In this document: one piece after another, positions 1 through 10,230 of the stretch
How positions within the stretch are numbered: position 1 is the first letter of the stretch
How the letters are laid out: each line of letters opens with the position of its first letter
Assembly: GCA_951812925.1 (NCBI GenBank)
Contig: OX638372.1
Span: 43,212,245-43,276,244 of the forward strand
Length of the DNA: 64,000 nt
Source: Calliopum simillimum
Taxonomy: Eukaryota > Arthropoda > Insecta > Diptera > Lauxaniidae
Direction of reading: 5' to 3'
Notes under the pieces: model-generated
Told to the model about the DNA's origin: nothing
Seen by the model: only the letters and a program-made list of their open reading frames with translations
The model's database searches: none
Position numbers and translations under genes: made by a program

Positions 1-1735
1 GGGTATAGTGTATATAAGCCAATAAAAAGGGGACTCCCAAAAAAAAATGTTTGTGGGGATTTCGGGAGGTGGTAAATATACCCAAATCTTACAATATTGC
101 TTGACAAAAATTTCCATAACTTGGACACTTCTCAATCAATCGTCATGATGTAACCTATTTTGAAAATGCTATGAATCACGCCTACAAAGTTAGTTTTCTG
201 GTATTTGTGAAAAAGTACTATTTTAAATACTTGTTTAATACTAAGGTTACAAATATGTCTTTCTTTTAACATTTTTCACATATTTTTCGTGGATGAAAAC
301 AAAATTGCCATTCATATGAACTCAAAATTTAGGTGATATGTCTAACAACTTAAGAATTATATGAATTTGAAAATATACATCATTTTATGTCTCCCATAAC
401 TTCTAAGCCGTTGAAGATAGCATCTTGATCTTGGATTCATATTATGAAAGATAGTTTTGTCTTCTTTTCACGACTATTTTAGAAAATCTAGAAAGTAGTT
501 CATGCATTTTATTAACCTAAGTACTAAAAAAGTTTTGAAAATAGCTTATGGCCTGATCCACTACCTTCTCGAAATGGATACTTTTGTGAAGGAGTATCGC
601 TCGATTTAGTTTATATCGAGATATATAGAAAAACAGAGTGGGCCAAGTCAAATTAAGAATGGAATTACCGCTTTTTTGGTAAGTCATCCATAAATGATAT
701 TCATAAAAACTAGACTGTCAAGTTTAAAAAAGTGCAAGTTTCTTCACTAACATGTTCGATACTTTTTTTGCTACAATACTCACCCTGCATATGTTCATTT
801 TTATTTTTATTATTTTTTTTTTTTTTTTTTTGCTTTGAATAAATTAGGTACTGCTCTTTGCTTCTTTTGTTTTTAATTTTTTGCAAAAATATTAAAAATA
901 CTTTCTTAAGAAAAGTTTTTTTTGAAATTTTTTAAAAATATTTATGCTAAAAAAAAATGCGTTATCACTCATAATATTGCCGTCGCGGTTAGCCTTCACT
1001 CACCGGAACGACGGAAAATTATTTAAACAAAAATTCAAAAAAAAACACAAGAGATAAAAAGAAATATTTGCGTTAAAAAACTGCGCGGTAAAAATTAGCA
1101 TCACCGCGAAAAATTATGAAAATTCATATCATAAAAATTTTATTTTCTTTCATCCGAATACTTTAATGTGGTATTTATTGCCCACACAAACATTTGATTG
1201 TAAACAACTCACGCGTACATACATATGTACGTATGTAGATATATGGGGAAATCTCAGCAAGTATGACTTTTTCGTAAAAAACAAGCTATTTTTCAAACAT
1301 GTAGCACCTTATTTTGGACAGCGAATTATCAATTTTAGATATACTAGAAGTATTTTTCAGCCTGCGTAACTGACTTTTTTTCGATCGCCTTCCCCAACAC
1401 CTCCAAAATCATTTTTCGAGGGAGATGCACTGAATTTCGCGAATCAGACACATCAACGGGATGCGTTTTTTCTAACGTCTAAGCACCCACGTTAAAGATC
1501 CTGATGCCCCAAATATTTCGCTGAACTGCCTCAAATGTTATAGCTCAATAAGGGAAGCGGTCGATAGTCAATTGTGCATTAAAAATCCACTCAAATCGAA
1601 ATACAAGCTGATCCTTTTTTTAAGATATCGGCCATTTTTGGTTTTGGAATGTTCCACTTAATTACAAATATCTCAAGAACCAATAACTACATACATTTAA
1701 ACGTACTATGCGTCAAATTAAAGGTAACACAGGCC
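1..1735. other. AT-rich intergenic DNA, no gene seen
   Basis: I see no coding region here. The only open frame of note (1166-1369, 67 codons) is low-complexity and shows no domain. There is a poly-T run near 812-830 and several A-rich runs. No terminal repeats or transposase motifs were recognised. Confidence 0.5.
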
Positions 1736-2012
1736 CACAAAAAGAAAGTACCCTGCGCGAAAGATAAGACCACCTGAACTTTAAGTTTTTAGGGTCGGTG
1801 AATCCGAATATGGTGCCAGAATAGAGTAGTTGGTACGCGTTTTTTCAGAAATCAGCAATTATGCTGAAAATTTGAGATTTTTATCAGCATTATTACTGAT
1901 TTCTAAAAAAACGCGAGCCAACTTCGCTATTCTGGTACCATATTCGGATTTAGCGACCCCGAAAACATAAAGTTCAGGTGGTCTGATCTTTCGCGCAGGG
2001 TACTTTTTTTTG
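1736..2012. repeat. Small fold-back element (MITE-like)
   Basis: The two halves are imperfect inverted copies of each other. The left arm begins with AAAGTACCCTGCGCGAAAGA (1745 on) and the right arm ends with its reverse complement near 2004. The arms are about 115-130 bp and meet near 1870-1880, so the single strand would fold into one long hairpin. Short A and T runs cap the ends. I could not identify a clean target-site duplication, so the class is unknown. It carries no coding capacity. Confidence 0.7.
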
Positions 2013-2794
2013 TTAGCCAATGTAATAAAACACTACTTCTTGGTTGGTTTTAGCAAAATATATCTAAATATTTAGAAGGGACAAATCGCTGCGGACTTGA
2101 AATTCGGCAGAATTGCAACTTGGACTATAGTAATTTTACAGAAAAAGTACACCGCTCAAAGAAGCGTTTAATCCCCTTTTTGACGATTCATCAGAAAAAA
2201 AAAAATTTCAGATAGAAATTATAGTTGAGAAGAATCCGCTTGAAGGTTCCAGTAGATAGCGCGCACATCATATGCAGCAAATCGCATGCGAGTAACCCGT
2301 GAGTTATATAGAAAAGTATTTTTTCGACGTCAAATTAAAAAGTTGGTATAACAAGTGCACTACCAAATTAAATTTAATTTAACGAGAACTCCCAAAAAAT
2401 TAAAGAAGCGTATTTTAATATAACCCTTTTTATACTAAAATGGCCGCCAAAGTCAAAAATTAGGAAAAAAATTTAAATATCAAATTTAAAGGTCCAGAAC
2501 TTTGCAAAATCCTTTTGGACTCTATAAAGCAAATACACTCTTAAAAATCTAATGCAATTAGCTTAAAGTTTCTTATATAAAAAAGTTTTATCTAAAACGC
2601 TACAGTGACCAAATAAAATGTTTTTCTAAAACAAGTCAGAAAAGCATGTTTAACCCCATAACTCCTCAGAGGTACATTTTAGACCCCTTCTCAGGTGCAA
2701 TTTTTTATTAGTCTAGGTCTTCTCTATCACCTATAGTGCTTTTTAAATTCTTACTAAAATTAATTAAAATATTTTGTAAACAAACCTAACCAAC
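2013..2794. other. AT-rich intergenic DNA
   Basis: No coding frame, repeat terminus or RNA gene was recognised between the small fold-back and the hAT-type element that follows. Confidence 0.4.
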
Positions 2795-2802
2795 TTGTAC
2801 AT

Positions 2803-4139
2803 TAGGGTGGAGCGCTGCTCTATGGAGATTTTTTATTTTTACATATTCTAAACGGCTCAGTGCGGAAAAGGTGCTCCGTCAGTCACCTTTAAGAGGTGTA
2901 TAAATATTTTTTCAAAATTTTGAGCTTTAGTACTGCCACAAGTCAATCAAACCTTAACCACATCCTGGGAATATAGGGAAAAACTCAAAGTTTATAAACT
3001 GAAGTTTTTTTGATGAGGTTTCGTTCGTCCCCTTCACCTGAGTTGGAAAACATGAATATTAAAATCCAGACTCTTCCTTCTTGCGAATAAACTGGGCTTA
3101 AGCCCCCTTTTTCGAGGCATGTTTAAATTACCTATATTATAGTTACTTTGAAGTCTTGGAAATTAAAATGTTTTGAACAGGCCTGTTCGTTAATCTGTCC
3201 AAAGTTGGAAAACAAAAAAATTTAATCGACACAATTCCTTTTTGCGAATAAAACGAGCTTAAGCGCCTTTTTTCTTGGTATTTTTTAATTATTAATACTA
3301 AATCGACCTCCAAATGTTGGCATTGAAAATTTTTGATGAGGTTTTGTTTGTTAGCTTTTTGTGAGTGTGATAAGGTGAAGAAGTGAATCAAAACAACTCC
3401 TTCTTTCGAACAAACTGGTTTTAAGCCCCTTTTTTGCCTCTAAAAGTTTGAATAAAACATACAACTTTCAACTCGCAATAACTAAGCTCACAATTGTTTA
3501 TTTTTGGGTAAGTATATAGAGAAATGTTCATGGAACATACATATATGTATTTTGACAAAACATTTAAGAAAACCATTGCTTTGTTGATTGATAAATCAGC
3601 GCAAATATTATTTTCTGTCAGTATAATTTTTATGTTTTTCATATGAAATTCATAAATATACTTGCTACAGCACACAATGAGGAGGAGCGCGGGTCTATGA
3701 AGATTTTTAATTTTTGCATATTCTAAATGGGCCAGGGAATAAAAGATCATACTCAAATCAAATTGTTAGTGAAGCTGCTGCTGCTGTATGTGGTTCAGAA
3801 AGAAGAGATGGTCTCATCAAAACAAGGCTGGAATCACGAAGGACAATGCCTGCTTTTAATACTAAAAAGGAGTTCAAATTTGTTTAAAATATATTAAAAT
3901 TATAATTAAAACCACAATTTGGACTCGTTTAAGCTCTTTTATTGGCTTTATCCCATACAAATAAACACAACGTAATATTTTTTTTTTTTTTTTTCAAAAC
4001 TTCAATGTCTTTGTGGCAGTACAAAACATTAAAATATCAAAAAGTACCATATAACATTTTTTATTAAAAATATTATGGAGCATCTTTTCGCATGTGAGCG
4101 ATTTCGAAAATCGTAAAAAAGAAATTTCGCTCCACCCTA
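2803..4139. mobile_element. Non-autonomous hAT-type element, 1337 bp, with 8-bp TSD
   Basis: The element starts TAGGGTGGAGCG and ends with the reverse complement CGCTCCACCCTA. It is flanked on both sides by the identical 8-mer TTGTACAT (2795-2802 and 4140-4147), which fits the hAT consensus NTNNNNAN. The left subterminal region (about 2815-2875) is repeated in direct orientation at about 3683-3745. The interior holds about three tandem units of roughly 165-170 bp (about 2990-3460), recognisable by repeated 'gatgaggttt', 'ttggaaaac' and 'taagcccc' blocks. No transposase is present. An open frame (4094-4492) crosses the right end and is not a credible gene. Confidence 0.85.
2990..3460. repeat. 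Tandem repeat, about 3 units of ~165-170 bp
   Basis: Diverged direct copies inside the hAT-type element. Each carries a GATGAGGTTT block, then a TTGGAAAAC-type block, an 'actccttctt..cgaa' block and a TTAAGC(C/G)CC block followed by T-rich DNA. The third copy is the most degraded. Confidence 0.65.
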
Positions 4140-4147
4140 TTGTACAT

Positions 4148-5075
4148 ACACATAGTTACTATTACATTCATCAGTGCCTAGTGATTGAAATGCTGAAATT
4201 TTTTTTTTTGCAAAACATCAATCAAATTTTATCAACTGAGCAACTGCTAGCAGAAGTCACTCAAATTTTGTACAACTACCATAATGTCAATAAGATTAAT
4301 AGACGTTTTGAGACTGATGGGTTTAAGCAAAAGCAAAACAAACAAACAGAAAACAATGAACAAATTGTAAACAAATCATTTTTGTTTGATTTTAGATATT
4401 CGTTTTATTACAATCATTTCAAAAACAAAAAAAAACACAACAACAAAAACCATTTATTTGGAGAAAAAGTTTTCCACAACGAACATGAATGATTCAATGT
4501 TGTGATTTGTGCGAACTGTGAATGTGAAACTCAAATAATCAATCAATTGCGCAAATTTAAAATTAAAAAATTCTCGGCAAAAACATCAATCATTGATTTT
4601 AATTTAGATAAAACACAAATTGTACACGATATGAAATTTATAAGAAACGAAATTGAAAAAGTTTCATTTTCATTTAATCACAAGAGCACGCCCCGAAACG
4701 CATTCAAGACACGTTCTTGTCACGCCTCTAAAAAGCAGAAAGAACGCGTTCTAATAAATTGAATGAAATCATACGCGACTATGCCGCCACGTCCTTTAAA
4801 TGTCTGTCTGTCTGTCTGTCTGTCTGTTTTTTCCTTAACTGCATACAAAATCAGCGTAATGAAGAATAATGAAACTCACACGTACGTGCATATCTACGTA
4901 TGCATTCATACATTTTGTTAGATAAAATACATTTACGCAAATTTATGTATACCCAGTAGGAACGCTGTTAACTTTCTTAAGCTTACATTTGAAGGAAATA
5001 TTGCCAGAAATATTTATTTCGGCTAAGAAAGTTGTCCCATAAAAAATTCACAGTACAAGTGTTTCAAAAATCACT
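4148..5075. other. AT-rich spacer with a (GTCT)n microsatellite
   Basis: No credible gene. Open frames at 4094-4492 and 4502-4762 are Asn/Lys-rich and have no recognisable domain. A perfect GTCT tetranucleotide run occurs at about 4801-4828. Confidence 0.4.
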
Positions 5076-5077
5076 TA

Positions 5078-5964
5078 CAGTCTGTTACATAAGAGCGTGG
5101 TCACTATTGTGAGAAAATGAAAAGACTCAATACAAAAATTCTACCAAATATTGTTTTATTTGATCAAAAACTTTCATGCAAATACATTAATAGCAGGTCC
5201 AATCCCCTTCAGTGGCGATAATGGCTTGGCACCTTCGAGGCATACTTTGGACGAGATTTTGCTCGTATTCTTCTGAAAACGACCTCCAAATTTTGTGAAT
5301 TTGGCGAACAAGCTGTTTCAAATTGTGGGGACGGTTCTTCCTAAGTTTCATCTTCATTTGAGCCCAAACGTTTTCAATTGGATTGGCATCGGGCGACTGA
5401 GACGGCCAATCCAAAGTCAAGACACCATTTTGCTCTTTCCACAAGCGACAGGCCTTGCTTCGGTGTTTCGGGTCGTTGTCCTCCTGGAGAATCCAAGTGC
5501 CACTTTTCTTGTACCAATTTTTAGCGGTCGGCAACAAAGCTTTCTTGTATATGAGATTCATTTTCACAGAGTTTAGGTTGTCCGTGAACACGTACAACTT
5601 CCCTTTTCCTTTTTCTGAGAAACATCCCCAAACGTGGACCTTCACTGGATGTTTTACGGTCCGTTGGAGCAATTTGTTGGTGGGTGTGGTCCAGACATGC
5701 CTGATGATAGGAAAGGCCCAAAAAGAAGTTTCATCGGTGAAGATAACATTGCCCCAGTCACGATCAAAGCAATCACGAAGCGCGAAGCGTACGCGGTATT
5801 CATTTTGCAAAAATGCTGAGATAAAATTGAAAACAATAGTCAGCTGATTTATTTTTGCAAAGCATGAGGAACACTCCTGCCTTCTGTGTGAGAAAAAAAA
5901 AAATCAAACCATTTTACTTTACCGATCGCTAGTAATCGTGACCACGCTCTCATGTAACAGACTG
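5078..5964 (-). mobile_element. Deleted Tc1-like DNA transposon, 887 bp
   Basis: The ends are inverted repeats of about 27 bp with one mismatch (left starts CAGTCTGTTACATAAGAGCG). They are flanked by the TA target dinucleotide at 5076-5077 and 5965-5966. The interior holds only the C-terminal, catalytic half of a Tc1-like transposase on the minus strand. The DNA-binding half and the 5' part of the gene are missing, so this is an internal-deletion derivative. Its right-hand TA is also the left-hand TA of the neighbouring mariner element. Confidence 0.93.
5187..5819 (-). pseudogene. Tc1-like transposase, C-terminal catalytic fragment
   Basis: About 207-210 residues remain of a protein usually about 340 long. 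All three catalytic acidic residues are visible: the Asp in FTDETSF, the first Asp in EDNDPKH, and the Glu in NPIENVW, giving Tc1-type DD34E spacing. The frame stays open leftwards to a TAA at 5187. On the 5' side it simply runs into non-coding DNA around 5820, where the paired HTH DNA-binding domain should be, so the fragment cannot bind its own ends. The Met at 5810 is internal and not a real start. The role of the intact family is cut-and-paste transposition in the nucleus. Confidence 0.92.
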
Positions 5965-5966
5965 TA

Positions 5967-7259
5967 CGTAGGCTGCTAGATATATTTCTGGCCTAGGCAA
6001 CACTAAGTGTTGCTAAGTGCAATCTGACATTGCCATTGGAAAGTTTTACATTTTTTAGCATAAACGTACTCAGAACGTTTTAACGTACAACCATCATTTG
6101 TGTTGTTTACAGTGGCTTGAAAAATCAATTTGGCAAAAAAATGGAATTAACTCGTAAACATTTTCGTGCGATCATTTTTCACAACTTTCGACGTGGATTA
6201 TCACGACAAGAGTGCATCAATGAACTTAAATCTTTGTATGACGATGAAGCACTGTCTTATAGCACTGTGAAAAATTGGTTTAATGAATTCAATCGTGGCC
6301 GACGCTCGCTCAAAGACGAATTCCGTGAAGGTCGTCCAAAAACGGCCGTTGTGCCTGAGAACATTAATGCCGTGCGTGAACTGATAATGCAAGATCATCA
6401 TGTGACACACCGTGAGATAGAAGCGTCTTTGGGCATTAGTTTCACTCTAATACATTCGATATTGCATGAACACCTGGCCGTAAAAATGGGTTTTTCTCGT
6501 TGGATCCCGCACAATTTGACAATCGCTCAAAAAAAGGCTCGTGTCGATTGGTGCAAAGAAATGTTGAAAAAATACGATCGCGGTGCTTCAAAAGACGTTT
6601 ATAAGATTGTCACAGGTGACGAATCATGGATCTATGCGTATGAGTCCGAAACAAAACAGCAATCGGCCATGTGGGTCTTCGAAGACGAGCCAAAGCCAAC
6701 GAAAGTTGTTCGTGGAGGAAGCACTACGAAGCAAATGGTCGCCTGTTTCTTCGACAAAACTGGTCATGTGGCGACTTTTTCGCTTGAACAACGTAGGACG
6801 GTCAATTTTGAGTGGAACACCACAATTTGTTTGCCTGAAATCTTCGGAGAAATTCGAAAAACGAACAAGAGAAGACGAATCATTGTTCACCATGACAATG
6901 CGAGCTCTCACACATCGGCTTAAACCAGCGCCTTTTTGACCGGTCAAAACGTTGAATTGATGGATCATCCGCCGTACAGCCCTGATTTGGCACCCAATGA
7001 CTTCTTTTTATTCCCGCACATAAAGAAAAAAATGCGTGGTCAACGATTTTCGTCGCCAGAAGATGCTGCTGAAGCGTTCAAAAACCATGTTTTGGAGGTG
7101 TCTCAATCGGAGTGGGAAAAGTGCTTCGAAAATTGTTTTGAGCGCATGCAAAAGTGTATAAATCATGCTGGAGAATACTTTGAAACACAATAAAACCATT
7201 TTTGACGATAAATATTTGCATTTTCATTATTAGGCCAGAAATATATCTAGCAGCCCTCG
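5967..7259 (+). mobile_element. mariner element copy 1, full-length, 1293 bp
   Basis: The ends are inverted repeats of about 27 bp, nearly perfect (left CGTAGGCTGCTAGATATATT, right end its reverse complement apart from positions 3-4). The TA target duplication lies at 5965-5966 and 7260-7261. It carries one transposase gene spanning nearly the whole element. A second, heavily damaged copy of the same family lies at 42719-44189. Confidence 0.95.
6141..7193 (+). pseudogene. mariner transposase with one internal stop codon
   Basis: The frame is about 350 codons, the usual mariner length, starting at the ATG of MELTRKHF. It encodes an N-terminal HTH region (residues 1-110), a WIPHNLT linker (WVPHEL-like in the family), and catalytic residues in TGDESWI, HHDNASSH and YSPDLAPND, giving the mariner DD34D pattern. 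The one visible lesion is a TAA at 6921-6923 (codon 261). The second copy has CAA at the same position, so this is a simple C-to-T nonsense change. The upstream in-frame ATG at 6117 overlaps leader sequence and is less likely to be the start. As it stands the protein lacks its third catalytic Asp. The subfamily is not assigned with confidence. Confidence 0.93.
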
Positions 7260-7442
7260 TACAATAAAAAAACATAAGATAAAGGTTGACCAAATCGTAA
7301 AATAAATTTAGACAATACTGAAAGATACAGAGGTTTAACATGAAGAACGCTCCTTTAGGTAATTTTTCAATTCGTTGTAATTAAAATGCATTTGTTATTT
7401 TTAACTGTTTTTTGGAACATACGTATATAAGGATTTACATTG

Positions 7443-7992
7443 TTTGCTACCAACAATCAAGGATCAGATGCAATGTTGGCTTGAGCTTATTGTTCAGTTG
7501 ATTTAGTAAAAACACCAACAAAATTACAAAAACAATACAAAATGCTTGAAGGAAAACAGAATCATTTGTTGGAAGGCTGGTTTTCTTTACTTTTCAACGA
7601 TCACCACAATTATGTCATCAGATAAATTTGCTGACATCTGGAAAAACTTATTCGTATACTTTATTTGACCTTTAATAAGGAAAAAATAAAAAATGAGAAT
7701 TTTGCATACACTGTATTTACTTTTTGCTGTGATTCTCACTAAATCTATGCTAAAGATCAAATAAAGTATGCTAGGAAGTTGTTCTTGATGTTGGTAAATT
7801 TGTCTGATGATATGATTGTGGCGATCAATGAAACTTAAAGAACACCAGTCTTCGAATAATATCTTCTTTTTTTCTATTTTTCCTTTATGCATTTTGCCTT
7901 GCTTTTATTATTTTGTTTGTGTTTTTGCTAAAACACACTGTACAATAAGCTCAAACCAACAATGCATCTGATCCATGGTTGTTGGTAGCAAA
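7443..7992. repeat. Fold-back element, ~550 bp, ends TTTGCTACCAACAA
   Basis: Left arm 7443-7560 and right arm about 7880-7992 are imperfect inverted copies. They share TTTGCTACCAACAA at the tip, a GGATCAGATGCA block and a TGAGCTTATTGT block. No coding capacity. A target duplication is not evident, so the superfamily is unknown. Confidence 0.75.
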
Positions 7993-8254
7993 TAATATAT
8001 ATTTGGTCTAATGAGTCTTTGTAGAGGAATACGAACCATGTTTCACTATAGCCGTACTAATTGAACCTCAATATGCCACAATTATTTGGTAGTAAAATGG
8101 ACAGAAAAATTAGGTGAAAATCTATCTTCGCAAATACTGCTTGACGACTAAAATTTCAATTTAAAAATTTCAATAAAAATGATGAAAAAATTACACATTT
8201 TCAGGGCTCATGTGAAGATAACGAAAATGACAAATTCAAAAGAAATAGGTAGAT

Positions 8255-9157
8255 TACACGGGTCTACAAAAAAAAAATGTCATGGTGTTTTAACCAGAAT
8301 ATGTGTTTCCTAGGGACTTTGACGTCCTGAATCCGAATCCCGGGTCCGTTTTTTCCCAGAACGTCTGAGAAAAAAGATTTCAAGGTCATATGGAGGTCAA
8401 AATGGGGTTCATGTGTCGTTTAGTGATAAATTCGCTAAAATTCTGAAACTAATTTTTAATCATTGAGCTCTTAGGTCTTAAAAAGAATATTTGATCAAAA
8501 AGGGTATCTCGGACTTAGTTTCGGAGATAAAACCATCGGAAGATCAGAATATATATCTTCTATGAAAATCGCTATAAGTTGGGAACCCCTGGATGGATTT
8601 AGAAAATATTGGTGTCATATAGAAGGTATTCTGTTGTTGTTGTTATTGTTGTTGTTTTTGTTGTTGTTGTTGTTTTTGGTGTTGTTGATTTATTTTTTGT
8701 TGAAATTGAAAAAATTCACAAAATTTCAAAAAAGATCATATCTCGAAAACTATAAATCAAATTGAAAATATGTTCGAAGCATTTTTATAGGTTGTCAAAA
8801 TACCTTTCATATGACACCAATTTTTTACAAATCCATCCAGGGGTTCCCAACTTATAGCGGTTTTCATAGAAGATATATCCTGACCTTCCGATGACTATAT
8901 CTCCGAAACTAGGTCCGAGATACCCTTTTTGATCACATATTCTTTCAAAAGAGATGATAAAAAATTAGTTTCAAAATTTTAGCGAATTTATCACTAAACG
9001 ACACATGACCTCCATATGACCTTGAAATATTTTTTCTCAGACGTTCTGGAAAAAAACGGACCCGGGATTTGGATTCAGGACGTCAAAGTCCCTAGGAAAT
9101 ACATAGTCTGGTCAAAACGCCGTGACATTTTTTTTTTTTTTTTTTTGTAAACCTGTG
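8255..9157. repeat. Fold-back element family B, complete copy, ~900 bp
   Basis: Two inverted arms of about 360-370 bp (8255-8625 and 8790-9157) flank a loop with a (TTG)n tract at 8634-8690. The tips read CACGGGTCTAC and CACAGGTTTAC, followed by an A-run and ATGTCA(T/C)GG. The arms share long blocks including a 'ttcctagggactttgacgtc' segment and a 'ttgggaacccctggatgg' segment near the loop. A solo arm of the same family lies at 35009-35359. The inner blocks also match the inner blocks of the larger 16678-19586 fold-back. The CA-start tips would suit a hAT element, but the 8 bases on each side do not match. Confidence 0.85.
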
Positions 9158-9311
9158 TTATTGTTATTTATTTGCCGCAGTAAATATTTGCTAAATAAAT
9201 AATTCTATTCAGACTTATTAAAAATGTGTCAAATTTTAACACATTCTGTGTAAAAATTTAGAAGCACTTACACAATGATTTTTTGCAAGGCTTTAATAAG
9301 AACAACATGAG

Positions 9312-9948
9312 TTTGAACCCAGGGTATATTCACTTTGTCCTTCCGTTTGTAACGCAAAGAAGGAAATATGGCAGATACAAAGAACATATATTCTTGATCA
9401 GCGTTACCTCCTGAGTCGATATAGCCATGTCCGTCTGTCTGGCTGGGTGTCCGTCTGTCTGTGGAAATATTTTTTACGGGAAAACTAGCCAAGACAATTC
9501 AGTGAACTTTAGTACAGTGGCTTTGCCGTAAAAGTTAATTCGAGGGATTGAAAATGAGCAAAATCGGTCAACGGACACGCCTACCGCCCATACAGAAATA
9601 TATTCAAAATGCCACTTTAGGAGTATTTTTCACGACAATGCAACCGAAATACACGTAAATACTACGAATTATAAGCGAAAGCTCTAAAAAAAACTGGGCG
9701 AATTTAGACGAGAGGGCGTGGCACCTCCCATATTAGCAAAAGCTTCAAAATGCTATGCTGAAAGCGTTTTCTGAGATAGTCGAACTAAATTTTATTCAGA
9801 CCTTAAAAACTATAAATGCAAGCTCTGAGCAAAAATTGGGTGAACTCGGACAAGAGGGCGAGGCACCTGCCATATAAGCAAAATTTAAAAAAAACTGCAG
9901 TGTAGGGTGTTTAATGTTTGGCCAGGCCAAAGGTTACACCCTTACTAG
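9312..9948 (+). mobile_element. Helentron/DINE-1-like repeat, copy a
   Basis: It starts within the family's conserved head (CCCAGGGTATATTCACTTTG), runs through a GTCTGTCT/GGCT-rich short-repeat core (9427-9465) and a block of ~100-130-bp internal repeats. It ends with the subterminal GTGTAGGG motif, a perfect palindrome TTTGGCCAGGCCAAA (9917-9931) and CTAG followed by T (9945-9949). Subterminal inverted repeats (ACCCTACAC / GTGTAGGGT), a GTCY microsatellite, a 3' hairpin and a CTRR-like end together resemble non-autonomous Helentrons. The assignment is inferred from layout only. No RepHel protein is present. Confidence 0.6.
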
Positions 9949-10094
9949 TTTTTATTGTTTTGCTTTATTTTTTTTTTTTTATTAAAATATTTTTTATTCA
10001 ACATTATTTTATTTCACTTTTCTATTTTCCTTCCTCTTATTTATTTACTTTTGTTCAATTGAATTGAAACTGATTACACCATGATTCCACGTAA

Positions 10095-10222
10095 GACTAC
10101 AGTAAGCATTCGAATGTCAAACGGTCTAACGAGTTGGTTAATGTTAGTAAAAATAATGTGTTTCTATCCATCACACGGACGGTCTGCGCTTCAAATCTTG
10201 GTGCTACCAGTTTTTTTTTTTT
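10095..10222 (+). repeat. Possible tRNA-derived SINE-like segment
   Basis: A D-arm-like block (CTAAC ... GTTAG around GAGTTGGTTAAT, about 10127-10148) is followed about 55 bases later by a B-box-like GCTTCAAATCT and CTACCAG, then about 20 T residues (10210-10230). This is the order expected for a pol III head, but pairing of a full cloverleaf is poor. Confidence 0.3.
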
Positions 10223-10230
10223 TTTTTTTT

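Noticed and set aside
4094..4762. Two plus-strand open frames (132 and 86 codons)
   Set aside because: Asn/Lys-rich AT-biased translation, no domain, and the first crosses the end of a transposable element.
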